This document shows, one piece after another, positions 46,750 to 59,418 of a DNA stretch of 64,000 bases; positions within the stretch are counted from its first letter, which is position 1, and each line of letters starts with the position of its first letter. Source of the DNA: Armigeres subalbatus. Its lineage: Eukaryota; Arthropoda; Insecta; Diptera; Culicidae. A model generated the notes under the pieces. It saw nothing but the letters and a program-made list of their open reading frames with translations. It was not told the DNA's origin and did not search any database. The stretch lies in NCBI RefSeq assembly GCF_024139115.2, contig NC_085139.1, positions 140,312,097 to 140,376,096 on the forward strand, written 5' to 3'. The position numbers and the translations under genes were made by a program.

Positions 46750-49420
46750 AATTTGCATTTATAGATTTTGCAACGGAAGTAAGATTAAAATTTCGGCACC
46801 CTTAGGAATTCCACAATAAATTTTGCCGGGAATTGATCCGAAAATTCCACCATTATTTACTCCAAGAAAATCTTCACGAACTTCTTTATAAGTTCTGCAG
46901 AATTCTCTGCAATAATTCAAATAATTTCGGGCTGTTTCCCATAAGAATAAGAATATTCCGTGGAAATTCCGCATAATTGCCAGTAAACATTCCTGAGAAT
47001 TCCACAAAAAAATCTTCGAATTTCTTGTGTAAATTCCATAAAATTTTCAGTGAATTGTTTCAAATAATTTCTTGTGAAAATTTCAAAGAATTTCTCCAGG
47101 AATTCCACCGGAAATTTATATAGAAATTATACCGAAAATGAAATCACCAATGGAATTTTCGGAGGAATTCCTAGATTAATTCGCATTGAAATCCTGAAAG
47201 AATTCCGGTGGAAACTTCAAGATTTCCACTGGGAGATCCTCCAGGAGTTTCTTCGAAAATTCCTCCTGGAATTCTTCCAGGAGTTCCACCGGCATTTCCA
47301 AGAATTTCTCTAGGATTTCCTTCGAGAATTATTCCGGTAGTTCTATCGGCAGTTCCTCTGAAAAATCTTCCGGGAATTTCGGCAGAATTGGAATTTATTT
47401 TAGGCTTCTTCAGGAATTTATATAGATTTTCCACCAGAAGCTCCTCTGAAAATTTCTCTGCGAGCTCCTCAGGGAATTCTCCGGGAGGTCCTCTGATGAT
47501 GATGATGGTCCAGCTACAAACCCCAACACAGGTTTCAGCTAGACGAGATTTGTCTATAAGATGAATTCTCTTGTTTCCGAGAATGCATCTGGTAGTTTCC
47601 CCGGGGTTCCTTTGAAAATTCTCCCGGGAGTTTCTTCAGAAATTCTTCCAGAAAATTCCTTCGAGAGTTCCTCCGGGAATTCCACCAGCAATTCATCCGA
47701 GAGTTTCTCCGGAAATTCCTCCAGGAGTTCCACCAGAAGCTATTCCAGGAAATTATTCAGGCTTTTTTTCAGGAAATCATTTAGGCTTTCTTCAAAAATT
47801 AAGCTGGAAATTACTCCAGAAGTTCTTCCGATAGAATTCCTCCGGGAGATCCACCAGCAGTTTCTACGAGAATCCCTCCGGGAGTTTCACCGGCAGTTTC
47901 TCCGGGTTTTTATCTGAAAAGGAACTCCCGGAGGAACTCCCAGAGTAATTTCCGGAGGAACTCTCGGGGGATTTTCTGCAGGAATTTCCGGAGAAATTAT
48001 CAGAGGAATTCTCGGAGGAACTGCCGGTGAGAACTTCTGGAGGAATTTATTGAAGAACTACAGGAAGAATTTCCGGAGGAAATCCTGAAGGAACTCGTAA
48101 GAATTCTAGGATGAACTCCCAAAGGAACTTCCGTAATTCTTAAATGAACCTCCCGAATGAATTCCCGTAAGAACTCCCAGAGAAATTCTCCGAGGAACTT
48201 CTGGAGGAATTTGTAGATAAATGCCTAAAGAAATGCTAAATGAATTCCTGGAAGAAAGCCTGATTGAATTCCCAAAGGAACTACTGGTGGAACGTCAGAG
48301 GAATATCCGGTGGAATACCATAGATGAAGAGAAAAAATATTTCTGAAGGAACTTCCGAAATCCCATTTCCCGTTAAATTCCTGCCAATTATCGTCCAGGA
48401 ATTCCCTGTAAAGTTCCTGGAGGTATTACCGGAGAATTTTTTGGAAGAACTCCTGGAAGAACTCCCGGAGGAGCTCCCACAAGCACTTCCGGAGGAATTC
48501 CCACATGGAAGTCCTGAAATAATTCTTAGAGAAGTTCCTAAAGGAATTTCCGAAAAAATGTCTGAAGGAATGCTCAGAAAAATACCAGGAGGAATTAAAG
48601 CAGAAATTCCCAGATGGAATCCTGAAATTATTCCCAGATGAATTGCTGAAGAAAATCCCTGCGGATTGTTCCGAAGAAATTTCTGGAAGAACTCTTGGCA
48701 GATATCCGAGTAAATTCCGAGTCCGGAAGGAATTGTAGTACACTTCCGCGGAAAATCTCCCGGAAAAATTCCTGAAGGAATATCTGGAGAAGTACCTGAA
48801 GAAACTCCCGAAAAAATACCTGTAAGAATTTCTGGGGAAATACTTGGACGAATTCTAGGAGAAATTCATGAAGATATTTCTAGAGGATTTCTTGAAGGAT
48901 ATTCTGAAGTAATTGCGAAAAGAATTCCAGATTGGAATGCTATTGAATGTTTGGAGGTATTCCCGGAAAATTTCCTGGAAGTAATCCCGGAGGAATTAAA
49001 GGAAGAGTTCCGAGAGGAATGCCCGGAGAAGTTCCTAGAAGAATTTCCGAAGGAATTTCTTATAGATTTACAAGTGAAATTATGGAGCTAAATCGGAGGA
49101 TTTCCGTCATAAATTCTTGAAAAAAAAGAAGAAATTTCGTATGTATTCTTGACGGAACTCTCGAATGCACGCCTGAAGGAAATGCCGGATTTTTCCTGAA
49201 GATAGAATAACCGAAGAAATATCTAGAAGTAAATCTTGGAGAGAAGAAAAGAAATCTTCAAGGAATTTCCTCGTGAATTTCCTAAAAAAAATTAGTGGGG
49301 GGTTTCTAGATAAGGAGGAATTACAATTACATGAGAAGGATTATCGAACGATTTTCAGAGGAATTTGTGGATAACTTTCCGGAGGAATTCAGAAGTTCCC
49401 AGTGGAGCTTCTAGAAGGAT
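46750..49420. repeat. Degenerate GGAATTCC-type minisatellite block with strand switch
   Basis: About 2.6 kb of loosely periodic sequence built from TTCCTCCAGGAATTCC-like words. Left of about 47915 the plus strand carries the pyrimidine-rich version (TCCGGGAGTTTC); to the right it carries the purine-rich version (GGAACTCCCGGAGGAACT). Same family as 1-1310. Open frames of up to about 118 codons here are artefacts. Confidence 0.8.
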
Positions 49421-50690
49421 TTCAAGGAGAATTTTTGAGTACGAAATGTTTCGAGTTGTTTTGAACTTTCATATATTATGGCTCCTGGATGCCCTAATAA
49501 GTTTTGAGAATCTTTTGAATTTCAACCACCTATTTCTGTATATGATTGGATCGTAAAGTGCACATGTTTAAGGGAATTCATTTCAGTACCCGTGCAATCT
49601 TTCCACAATTTAGGGGGGTCGACTCCCCTTCCCCCCCTTGGCTACGCCCATGCCGAGACCGCATCAAGAATCGAACTCGCTATCTCCGGTTCTCCAAAAA
49701 GCAGCCCTTTTCGTTTGTCGGGTAATACGGGAAGTCTTCTGGTTCTTATCTGCCGTAATCTGAAAAAGTGATTCTCCAATAATGGCGTTAACGAGTAGTA
49801 TTCGTCGAGCTCTTTAACAGAAAAAATTAAAACATGTATGTTGTAATTTGGCGCATACGGCGCAAACGCGTATAAGAACCTAAGCAGCGGTTAGTGCAGT
49901 TCATTCGTGCACCTTTTTGGGTCCCCAAATTGGCCAGAGGTATTCTCCCATTTCGCCATCGTGTGCAGGAGGCCAGGCACCGCATACGCTTCCACCACAT
50001 CCGTAGACCACAGAATTCCTCACCTTGTTCAAGAGGACCGGATTCTGCATATGATGCGATGGCCGGAATCAGTCTCCCCCAGTGACTATAGTCCATTGAT
50101 ACGGTGGAGCTGGAACTCCTCTGCAGCCAACATGAACAGCTCCAATGCAAGGCGCTTCAAAAAAGGGAGCAATACGGAAGCTCTACGAAGATTACTCGTG
50201 GGGCTGCTAAACACCAAATTTAGGAACCTCGAACACGACTACCCGGGTAAAAATATCATTGGAAAACAAAAAAAAAATACTGAAACAACACCGTTTAGTG
50301 GATAATAATTACCATTGGACGACTAGGAACTACGAAGTGTATGGTCAGTCAATCTGAGCTAACAAACGATCTCTTCACGGCTGGATTGAATCGCTGTTCG
50401 AGTATCTTCTTCGGCCACCGTATTTGAGCATTATGCGTAATCGGATCTCACGCATTAGAACACCCAAAAAAACAAATATTACAATTACTGTATGAAATAA
50501 GCACTTGGCACATACAATTGCGCCAGGGTTTATTGCAAGACATGTAAGCTTTTTATGCAGATACTGTATTAAAATAATACTAAATTGTGAGATTTTGATT
50601 CAGTAGTTGCTTTTAATTATTTCGAAATATATATGCCGAAAAAAGTTTCTGTAAGGTTCTTATGATATGAACAAGTGTATTAAAATCTGC
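49421..50690. other. Unassigned intergenic DNA, part more GC-rich
   Basis: 49850-50250 is less AT-rich and has overlapping open frames of 60-130 codons on both strands, none with a recognisable domain. Possibly an old gene or element relic; no call made. Confidence 0.4.
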
Positions 50691-52356
50691 CTTCCGCTTC
50701 TTAGGTGAAGGTGATGATCAGACACGATATCAACGCTGTGTTTATTCCGGACATCAAGAATAGCTAACATCGAAAGCAGATAAGATAACAAACAACGCAC
50801 CTTTCAGGGGGGCACACAGCATCGTATTGACTGTTACGGTATTCGTGCCAATATACCGAAAACAACTAAGTATGGAGGCTTTAGAAAAAATCCGAAAAAA
50901 ATGTATACCTAATCAATTTACCATTCCCATCACTTTCTACCGAATAGAGATCAAGTGTGTGCCTCCATCTTTTCCCACAAAGTGCGATTAAATCTTCAAC
51001 CTTGAATATTCAATCGATCACATTCCGTGCGGTACAGAGATCGCACATCTTTCGATGACCGTAATCTACTGCAATCCCACAAACCCAGTTTCACTTCATA
51101 TTTACCCGCGGCCGTCATTGCAAATTTCCCAACGTCGTCGCCCCACAGCGACATTGAGGCCTGATGATAGCTGAATCATTGGATAGCAGGCAATAAAAAA
51201 TATGTCCAATAATAAAAAGCTGCATACAACCGTTCGGCACATTACTGGAATCCGCGCGCAACATGTCATCTTCAATTGGCTATAACCAAGTGCAATCGAT
51301 TGCCTGCGGCAGTAGATCTGGATATGGTTAAACAAGAGGAAGAAGTACTTGTGCGCCGTACCCTTTCGACAGCACCACAGACCCGGCTGGGAGAAAATCA
51401 CCCATAGTATATTGTGCACCACCAGCTGTTTCCGATTCGATCGACAAGAGGGAGAAAGACTGCCAAGTCAGCAGGCATTTGTCGATATAAACCAGTTGAC
51501 AGGTGACTTTATGCTAATTTTCAGCCTCTCACCCCTAACGATTGGCGGGTGGGCGCAGGCTGTGGATATGACTTCGTTTTCCAGTTGCTTTGAAAAATGA
51601 TTTTAAATTTTTCAGTAAGAAGGAGAAAGCCCTGTCGTTTAGTTTATGGCAATCAATTCAATATGCATTGTATGGAAGGCATAGTTAGCTATAGGACTTC
51701 TAGGCATTAATATACGTCAGTTGAGATAGTTTGGTTTTAAGTTAATCAGTCTTCCAGTTATTGTTCATGGTGAAAATCCTTTTTCACCCTTCAACAATTG
51801 CCTTGCTTTAATTATTGTCGTACGTATTCAGAGGTGAACTAGACTGGGACTGGAAACATCTACAATACAAATTTTTAATATATTTGTTTTAAAAACCCCG
51901 AATGTACATCCACCCAACTTCCAAATAGGTGTTTGTAACCTTTACTCTATGAATATCACTTATTGGTCTCGTTCTTGGAAATATTTTTTTTCTTCTTTTA
52001 GTGACATTGCATTCCGCAATTTGGACATTACCGTCTCGTAGCTCAGCAACCCTTAGTAATGAGCATTTCTGGGGCTCTCTTCACCATGTAAGTTTTCCTG
52101 CATACATTTTTTTTAACCTTTAGGTAATACGTGTACGACCTTTTATGGTGGGGTTGCCTTTCTACAGGGCTATACCAAAGTCAGTGCCTGACGGGAATAT
52201 ATGCTGAATCCTTGCATATACTATATCTAGTTAGTAAAATGTGTATAATTCATCTGCTTATTCAACTTAAAATCATGATGCTGTAGAGGGACATCTCCCA
52301 GCGCCGAACACCTCCCATTACTTCTCAGTACAACACTATCTCAGTACCACCATCTT
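50691..52356. other. Unassigned intergenic DNA
   Basis: No credible gene. Open frames near 51102-51600 on both strands have no recognised domain. No repeats seen. Confidence 0.45.
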
Positions 52357-52365
52357 ATGTAGTAC

Positions 52366-52545
52366 TTATTTATTACCAAACTAAGGCCGGAATGGCGTGT
52401 GCTATACATAAAAGTCTTCTTTATTCAGCTCGGTCTATGGCTGCACGTCGCCAACCACGCAGTCTGCGGAGGGTCCGCAAATCGTTCTTCACCTGATCGA
52501 TCTACCTTGCCCGCTGTGCCCCTCGCCTTCTTGTTCCCGTCGTAC
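52366..52545 (-). mobile_element. 5'-truncated RTE LINE fragment, 180 bp
   Basis: The minus strand encodes the C-terminal end of an RTE polymerase (homologous to about 40375-40535) and ends in the RTE-type AATAAATAA tail. Flanked by the 9-bp duplication ATGTAGTAC at 52357-52365 and 52546-52554, the signature of a dead-on-arrival insertion. Confidence 0.8.
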
Positions 52546-52718
52546 ATGTAGTACCAAAAAAGCTATTGAAAACTACTTTGCCTGCATAGAATATCAAATC
52601 CTCGTATTGTAAACTTTGTACACAATTTGAAGTGGAATAAAAATGCCAAAGATTTCCATGTTTCGCCTAACTTTATTAGATTCGAATCAACAATAATTGT
52701 TACAAAGTACCCATATAA

Positions 52719-52731
52719 GTGGAGTCAGTGT
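52719..52731. repeat. Target-site duplication of RTE element 2
   Basis: GTGGAGTCAGTGT at 52719-52731 is repeated at 58805-58817 and brackets the second RTE LINE with its nested insertions. Confidence 0.85.
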
Positions 52732-55273
52732 TTTTCATTTAATTTATTTAGTCTACATCTAAACAGATAACAATGAATCAACAATTTGACGCCACAATAC
52801 ACGGTTCGAGGCCGCATCTCTCCATCCTCGAATACGCCCCACGCTCGCCAAGTCGTTTTGCACCTGGTCTACCCATCTCGTTCGCTGCGCTCCACGCCGT
52901 CTCGTACCTGCCGGATCGGAATCGAACACCATTTTTGCAGGGTTGCTGTCCGGCATTCTTGCAACATGTCCTGCCCATCGTAACCGTCCGGCTTTAGCTA
53001 CCTTCTGGATACTGGGTTCGCCATAGAGTTGGGCGAGCTCGTGGTTCATTCTTTGCCGGCACACACCGTCTTCTTGCACACCGCCAAAGATGGTCCTAAG
53101 CACCCGTCTCTCGAATACTCCGAATGGTTGCAAGTCCTCCTCGAGCATTGTCCATGTTTCGTGTTCATAGTGGACAACCGGTCTTATTAGCGTCTTGTAC
53201 ATGACACATTTGGTGCGATGATGAATCTTTTTGACCGCAGTTTCTTCTGGAGCCCGTAGTGGGCCCGACTTTCATAGATGATGCGCCTTCGTATTTCACG
53301 ACTAACATTGTTGTCAGCCGTAAGCAAAGATCCGAGGTAGACGAATCCCTCGACCACCTCGAAGGTATCCCCGTCTATCATAACACTGCTTCCCAGGTGG
53401 GCCCTGTCGCGCTCGGTTCAGCCCACAAGCATGTACTTTGTCTTTGACGCATTCACCACCAGTCCAACTTTTGTTGCTTCACATTTTAGGTGGGTGTACA
53501 GTTCTGCCACCTTTGCAAATGTTCGGCCGACAATGTCCATGTCATCCGCGAAACAAATAAATTGACTGGATCTGTTGAAAATCGTACTCCGGCTGTTACA
53601 CCCGACTCTCCGAATGACACCTTCTAGGGCAATGTTGAACAACAGGCGCGAAAGTCCATCACTTTTTCTTAGTCCCCGGCGCGATTCGAACGAACTGGAG
53701 TGTTCGCTCGAAATCTTCACAAAGTTTTGCACACCATCCACTGTTGCTTTGATCAGTCTGGTAAGCTTCCCAGGGAAGCTGTTCTCGTCCATAATTTTCC
53801 ATAGCTCTACGTGGTCTATACTGTCGTATGCCGCCTTGAAATCAAAAGACAGATGGTACGTTGGGACCTGGTATTCACGGCATTTTTGAAGGATTTGCCG
53901 TATAGTAAAGATCTGGTCCGTTGTCAAGCGGCCGTCAACGAAGCCGGCTTGATAACTTCCCACGAACTCTTTCACTAATGGTGACAGACGACGGAATATG
54001 ATCTGGGATATCACTTTGTAGGCGGCATTAAGGATGGTGATCACTCGAAAGTTCTCATACTCCAGCTTGGCGCCTTTCTTGTAGATGAGGCATATAACTC
54101 CTTCCATTCACTCCTCCGGTAGCCCTTCAGTTTCCCAGGTTCTGACTATCAATTTCTGCAGGCAAGTGGCTAGCTTTTCCGGGTCCATCTTGATAAGCTC
54201 AGCTCCGATACCATCCTTACCAGCTGCTTTATTGGTCTTTAGCTGTTGGATGGCATCCTTAACTTCCCTCAAGGTGGGGGCTCGATGGCTTCCATCGTCC
54301 GCTGACCTGACGTAGTTATCTCCTCCGCTGCCTTGACTTTCACTGCCTGTACTCTCAGCGCCATTCAAATGTTCCTCGTAGTGCTGATTCCACCTTTCGA
54401 TCACCACACATTCGTCCGTCAAGATGCTCCCATCCTTATCCCGGCACATTTCGGCTCACGGCATGAAGCCTTTGCGGGATGCTTTGAGCTTCTGATAGAA
54501 CTTGCGTGTTTCTTGAGAACGGCACAGCTGTTCCATCTCCTCGCAATCCGCTTCTTCGAGGCGACGTTTCTTCTCCTGAAAATGGCGGGTCTACTGTCTC
54601 CGCTTCCGTCTATAACGTTCCACGTCCTGACGGGTACCTTGCTGCAGCGCGACCGCCCGCGCTGCGTCCTTCTCCTCCAGAATCTGTCTGCACTCTTCGT
54701 TGAACCAATCGTTCCGTCGACTTCGTCCCATATACCCGACGTTGTTCTCCGCTGCGTCGTTAATGGCTGCTTTGACTGTATTCCAGCAGTCCTCAAGAGG
54801 GGGCCCATCGAGCTCACCCTCTTCCGGCAACGCTGCCTCGAGATACGGCGCGTATGCAGTGGCGACATCAGGTTGCTTCAGTCGCTCTAGGTCGTACCGC
54901 GGTGGTCGTCGGTACCGAACATTGTTGATGACGGATAGTTTTGGCGCAGTTTCACCATCACCAGATAGTGGTCAGAGTCGATGTTAGCGCCACGATATGT
55001 CCTGACGTCGATAATGTCGGAGAAGTGCCGTCCATCAATCAGAACGTGGTCGATTTGTGATTCTGTCTGCAGTGGTAATCTCCAGGTGTACCGATATGGA
55101 AGGCTGTGTTGGAAGCGGGTGCTGCGAATGACCATATTCTTGGAGGCGGCGAAATCAATTAGTCGTAGGCCGTTTTCGTTCGTCAGCCGGTGAGCGCTGA
55201 ACTTTCCGATAGTCGGTCTAAACTCCTCCTCTTGGCCAACCTGAGCGTTCAAATCTCCTATGATGATTTTGAC

Positions 55274-55644
55274 TAGAGATGGGCGTTCAGATCCGGAACC
55301 GTTAAAATGATCCGGATCTTTTAAGTGAGTGAATGATTCGTAGCTCACTTTTTAAAAGATCCGGCTCACCAGATCAGCAAATTATCTAACCATTTGTAAG
55401 AAAATGACAGAATAACAAGTTTATTTTAGTCTTCTACACATGTTAAATATGCTTGTGTGCGAGAGAAAGGTAAAATTATTGTCTACGGGTCAAAAGTGTG
55501 ATCCTGAATGACAACCGTTTCACCATTCTGCATTCTCCTTTCGTTATGTTACAAAGATCCGATCCGTATGAAAGATCCGGATCATTAGACTGAATGACCC
55601 AGATCTGATCCGTCCAATGAAGTGATCCGTTTTGCCCATCTCTA
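55274..55644. mobile_element. 371-bp hAT MITE inside RTE LINE 2
   Basis: Exact ends TAGAGATGGGC and GCCCATCTCTA, flanked by the 8-bp duplication ATTTTGAC (55266-55273 and 55645-55652). The interior has several GATCCGGATC-type words. An 8-bp target and YAGRGATGGGC termini are diagnostic of hAT. Confidence 0.9.
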
Positions 55645-55829
55645 ATTTTGACGTCGTGACTTGGGCAGCTGTCGTACTCACGTTCCAGCTGAGCGTAGAA
55701 TGTGTCCTTATCATCATCAGGAGTGCTTCCGGAGTGAGGGCTATGGACGTTGATTATGCTGAAAATGAAGAACCGGCCTTTGATCCTCAACCTGCACATT
55801 CTTTCATTGATCGGCCACCACCCTACCAC

Positions 55830-58084
55830 CAGGGTTACTGATTCCTACATAGCATCATCTTTCGCTTGAGATGCCGCTCAGTTATGAATAGCACAGCTTT
55901 TGTTTGTATGGCTTCGTCACACGTGAGAACACGATACGCAATGAACCAAACCATACATTTTGGGCTTCCCTTTTCATCTGTGTTTCTGCCAATCACTGAG
56001 TTACCAGTATCTGCAAATTGGAAGCAAACGGCACTCACCAGTTATTCGTATCAGCACGGATTCTTGCTTTACGTATAAAGTGTTCATCGCATAAAAACAC
56101 AGATTTCACGTTAGATTCAGAAATATTCGAAATTTAGTGCGTTGGCTAATTTGATTGGATCTTTATATGTTCCGTAAACTTGCAAAAACTATTTGTAATA
56201 AGTGATCAATATCATGTGCCATTAGCTTGTTCTTATGTGTAGCATATCTTGATATTTAAATGATATTTCGGTGTTTTTTTATAGTTGCCTGTTCTTTTAT
56301 CTCTTATATCAATCAAGTACATATCATGATTTATTATTCTGTTCATGGCTTCTGCCCGGGTTGGGCTAGCTCAAAAGTGATGAAAAGTAAAATCTTACTG
56401 TTTTATGAGTGAGGGCAGTATAGAAGTTTCAACAAAAATTTATTTAGGAATTCTTTCTGAAATTTCTTTATAAATGCGTTTAGATTCTTTCAATTAATTT
56501 AGTGTTTGTTGACTTCTAGATGAATTTATTTGGAAATTTCTTGGAGATTACAGGCATTTCTTCAGAAAATCATTTGGAGATTTTTTTTACAACTTTTTTA
56601 AGACATTCCTTCGGAAATATTATCAATATTGGCGTATATAAATTTCAAATTTCAGAATAAACATTCAATTTGGTGGGTCACGTGCCACATCACACCCCAG
56701 TTCCATTGCAGACTAAACTTACTTCCATAATAATGGTTCTTATCTGTTCTTACGGCCCTCCTTAGCCGTGCGGTAAAACGCGCGGCTACAAAGCAAGACC
56801 ATGCTGAGGGAGGCTGGGTTCGATTCCCGGTGCCGGTCTAGGCAATTTTCGGATTGGAAATTGTCTCGACTTCCCTGGGCATAAGGTATCATCGTGTTAG
56901 CTTCATGATATACGAATGCAAAATGGTAACTTGGCTAAGAAACCTCGCAGTTAATAACTGTGGAAGTGCTTAATGAACACTAAGCTGCGAGGCGGCTCTG
57001 TCCCAGTGTGAGGATGTAATGCCAATACGAAGAAGAATCTGTTCTTACAAACCAAATGGGTTTTTGGTTTTATGAAGGCTGCCTCAATAAATTGTCCTGT
57101 TCCGCCTTAAAAATGAGCGGAAATCATTTTGTTGAATGCAGGTTAAGTTATTTGAGGAATACATGTTGGTTCGCTACCGATATTTGCCTTGAGTAAAAAA
57201 GTCTTCGAGGTCATTGAATGAATCTTTCAAACAGCACCACCACTTTAGTACGTGTGAAGACAAATTGGAAAAAGCACTCCGCGCTCTATTTTAGAAATCT
57301 AAGACTTTGACTTTGGTGCCAACATATCGAAAACCTATTGGAATGTGAATTGAAACGTTGAAATCTTGGCTAATGTTTTACCCCAATTCATATTCCTTCA
57401 ATGCATTAGACTAATTAAATTCTTTAAACAATGCAAATCACATAAACAAATGTGGTACAATGATGCTCAGCACACTCTTCTTAATAAGAAATGCAAAAAT
57501 GCTAAGCCATGTTTACCAGTATTAAATATATCCTTATAACAATCTCAATAGAAACTTGCATAAACACGTAGGCATATAGCAATAATTAAATAACGTTCGA
57601 TTTGTCATGCTATTAGTAATCTATGGTAAACTACAACGAGCAGCGATATCATTTGAACCTCGCTCCATACCTCCCATACCTAGGTAGGTATATTATTCTC
57701 CATCCGCATCGCTTGCTGACCGTTGCAATGTTTGCCGGCGCACCTCGATGATTCAATTTTTCTATCATCATCACCACTCATCGCCAATCTTCATCGCATC
57801 CGATCGCAAATCTCCAAATTCTGCTGGAGATAAATCGAGGCCGATGCAAAAGCAGTACGAACAGTACACAGGAGTCACTCACCACATGGTGATGAATCAA
57901 ACCCGAAGCTAATGCAGTACGAATAAATACGAAACATTTTCATACAGGATTCACTCGTCAGCTTTGGGAAGATATATTTTGTGCGGTTCATTCGGGCGGG
58001 ATGCATCGTTAAACGTTCTTTTCCGATTACGTTCGCAATATATGAGTGAATGCGAGATACTTGATGCGATTTCCAGTAACCCTG
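55830..58084. mobile_element. 2255-bp element with CAGGGTTACTG inverted ends
   Basis: Perfect 11-bp TIRs CAGGGTTACTG (55830-55840) and CAGTAACCCTG (58074-58084) with the 7-bp direct repeat CTACCAC on both sides. Removing it restores RTE LINE 2 coding colinearity with no gap. It carries a SINE (56754-57036). No transposase frame recognised. Termini look hAT-like, but hAT targets are normally 8 bp. Confidence 0.75.
56754..57036 (+). mobile_element. 283-bp tRNA-related SINE
   Basis: A box around TTAGCCGTGCGG, B box GGTTCGATTCCC, then a body ending GCCAATACGAAGAAGA. Flanked by the exact 12-bp duplication ATCTGTTCTTAC (56742-56753 and 57037-57048). The head matches 27213-27300. Confidence 0.85.
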
Positions 58085-58449
58085 CTACCACATGCCTTTG
58101 CATATCGCCCATCACTATGAAAGCTGTTCCCAGTTCGTGTGTGTTGCCGCAGCTCTGGTAGATGGTATGATTACCTCTAAACGTTCGCACCATTGATCCC
58201 TTCCAACAAACCTCCTGCAGCGCTACGATGCCGAATCCACGGTCCTTGAGCACATCGGCGATTATGCGTGTGCTCCAAATGAAGTTGAGAGATTTACAGT
58301 TCCACGAACCGAGTTTCCAATCGCTAGTCCCTTTTCGTCGCGGTGGTCTTCGCCGATGGTTCAGGTCCGTACTCTTTTGTTGATTGTTCGTTGCTTAATC
58401 AAACCCCCTAAATTTCCGGAGGACCATTCCTCCTTATTCCCGGTGGACC

Positions 58450-58804
58450 ATGGTGCACAGTTTCACTTAGAGTCCCTCGCTGGCACTCGGACGATGATCA
58501 GCCGCCCCTAACATGGAGAACAGACGTTGTTGTGAGCCGATCCTGACATGGAGAACAGACGCTCAGTAAGATTTGCACCTCCGAAAAGGATCAAACTCCC
58601 CTTCCCTGTCAGCATACGACCATAGTTCCCACCGGGGTTGGTTACCCGATTTTCCCTAAGGTTGCTCGTATCCCGGCCAGCACCACGGGGAGGTAGGGAT
58701 AGCAGTTGCTTGGTAAAGGGCTAAGGACCGCGAGATGGGGTCTATTTTATTCCTTCAGGTACGTGAAGTACCAATGGTACGCTTTACCCAGCATTTGCCG
58801 TGCC
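58450..58804 (-). other. 5' leader of RTE LINE 2
   Basis: GC-rich untranslated 5' part of the element with a short internal repeat, TGTTCTCCATGT (reverse orientation), about 45 bp apart. Confidence 0.55.
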
Positions 58805-58817
58805 GTGGAGTCAGTGT

Positions 58818-59406
58818 AACTTTGGTCCAAATTTTATTTCTGTATCCAGTAGCTGTCCCCTGGGTTCGGCTAGTTATATTTTTGATGTGATCAAAAAGTC
58901 ATTCTTTACATCTGTTTTGTTTCACTTACTTCAATTCAATTGTTTTTTCTTGTTAAGGTATCAGCAAGCCACAGAAATAAACAGAAACAAAAATTGAAGA
59001 TGTCATTGAAAAAGGTGGGAATTTTGAGTAGGATGTAAGGAATTTAGCTGGAGAGTCATATAAGCTCTATTAACACATTTTAATATATATAACTTATAGG
59101 ACATTAGGCCGAATAGGACATTTAGCCAAACAGGACTGTTGGGAATTGTTGGATATCGCACGACGACACAATTATTGAGAGCAACCTTTATTTGGGCAGC
59201 TTCAATGCTGGAATTCATTTTATCACAAATTATACATAAAATAATGATGTTTACACAAATTAACTAATAGTAAACCTACATTTTGGTACTGGATTCGTGC
59301 ACTGTGAAATTCCACAACCTCTCAACCGATATTGATATAGATATGATACTAATCACTGAGGGGTATCGCAGCAGTGTTACCAGTTTCATTAGAAAACTCT
59401 CACAAC
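58818..59406. other. Unassigned AT-rich DNA with GGCCGAA words
   Basis: No gene. ACATTAGGCCGAATAGGAC at about 59101 belongs to the GGCCGAA motif family also seen at 25.3-27.1 kb and 60.2-60.3 kb. Confidence 0.45.
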
Positions 59407-59418
59407 AAGGACATTTGG

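Larger units (their letters stand above)
52759..58440 (-). pseudogene. RTE LINE 2 APE-RT relic
   Basis: Pieces in order on the minus strand: endonuclease start (GIVALQEVCW, 58.25-58.1 kb), continuation after the 2.26-kb insert (RMCRLRIKGRFF, 55.8-55.65 kb), then IIGDLNAQVG and SDHYLVMVKL (55.27-54.95 kb). The reverse transcriptase follows (FDFKAAYDSID, catalytic FADD at about 53545) and ends RLRWAGHVARM (about 52980). Breaks include stops at about 54591, 54455, 54108 and 53418, and frameshifts near 54890 and 53212. Not functional. Confidence 0.85.
52732..58804 (-). mobile_element. RTE-clade LINE 2, interrupted by two DNA elements
   Basis: Minus-strand RTE element with a 13-bp duplication. 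Subtracting the hAT MITE (371 bp + 8) and the 2255-bp insert (+7) leaves 3.43 kb, the same length as the RTE at 37.2 kb. Its 5' leader (58804 to about 58450) is different from that of RTE 1, so it belongs to another subfamily. Confidence 0.85.

Noticed and set aside
51102..51600. Overlapping open frames of 83-106 codons
   Set aside because: Present on both strands with no known motif and no splice or promoter signals that would support either.
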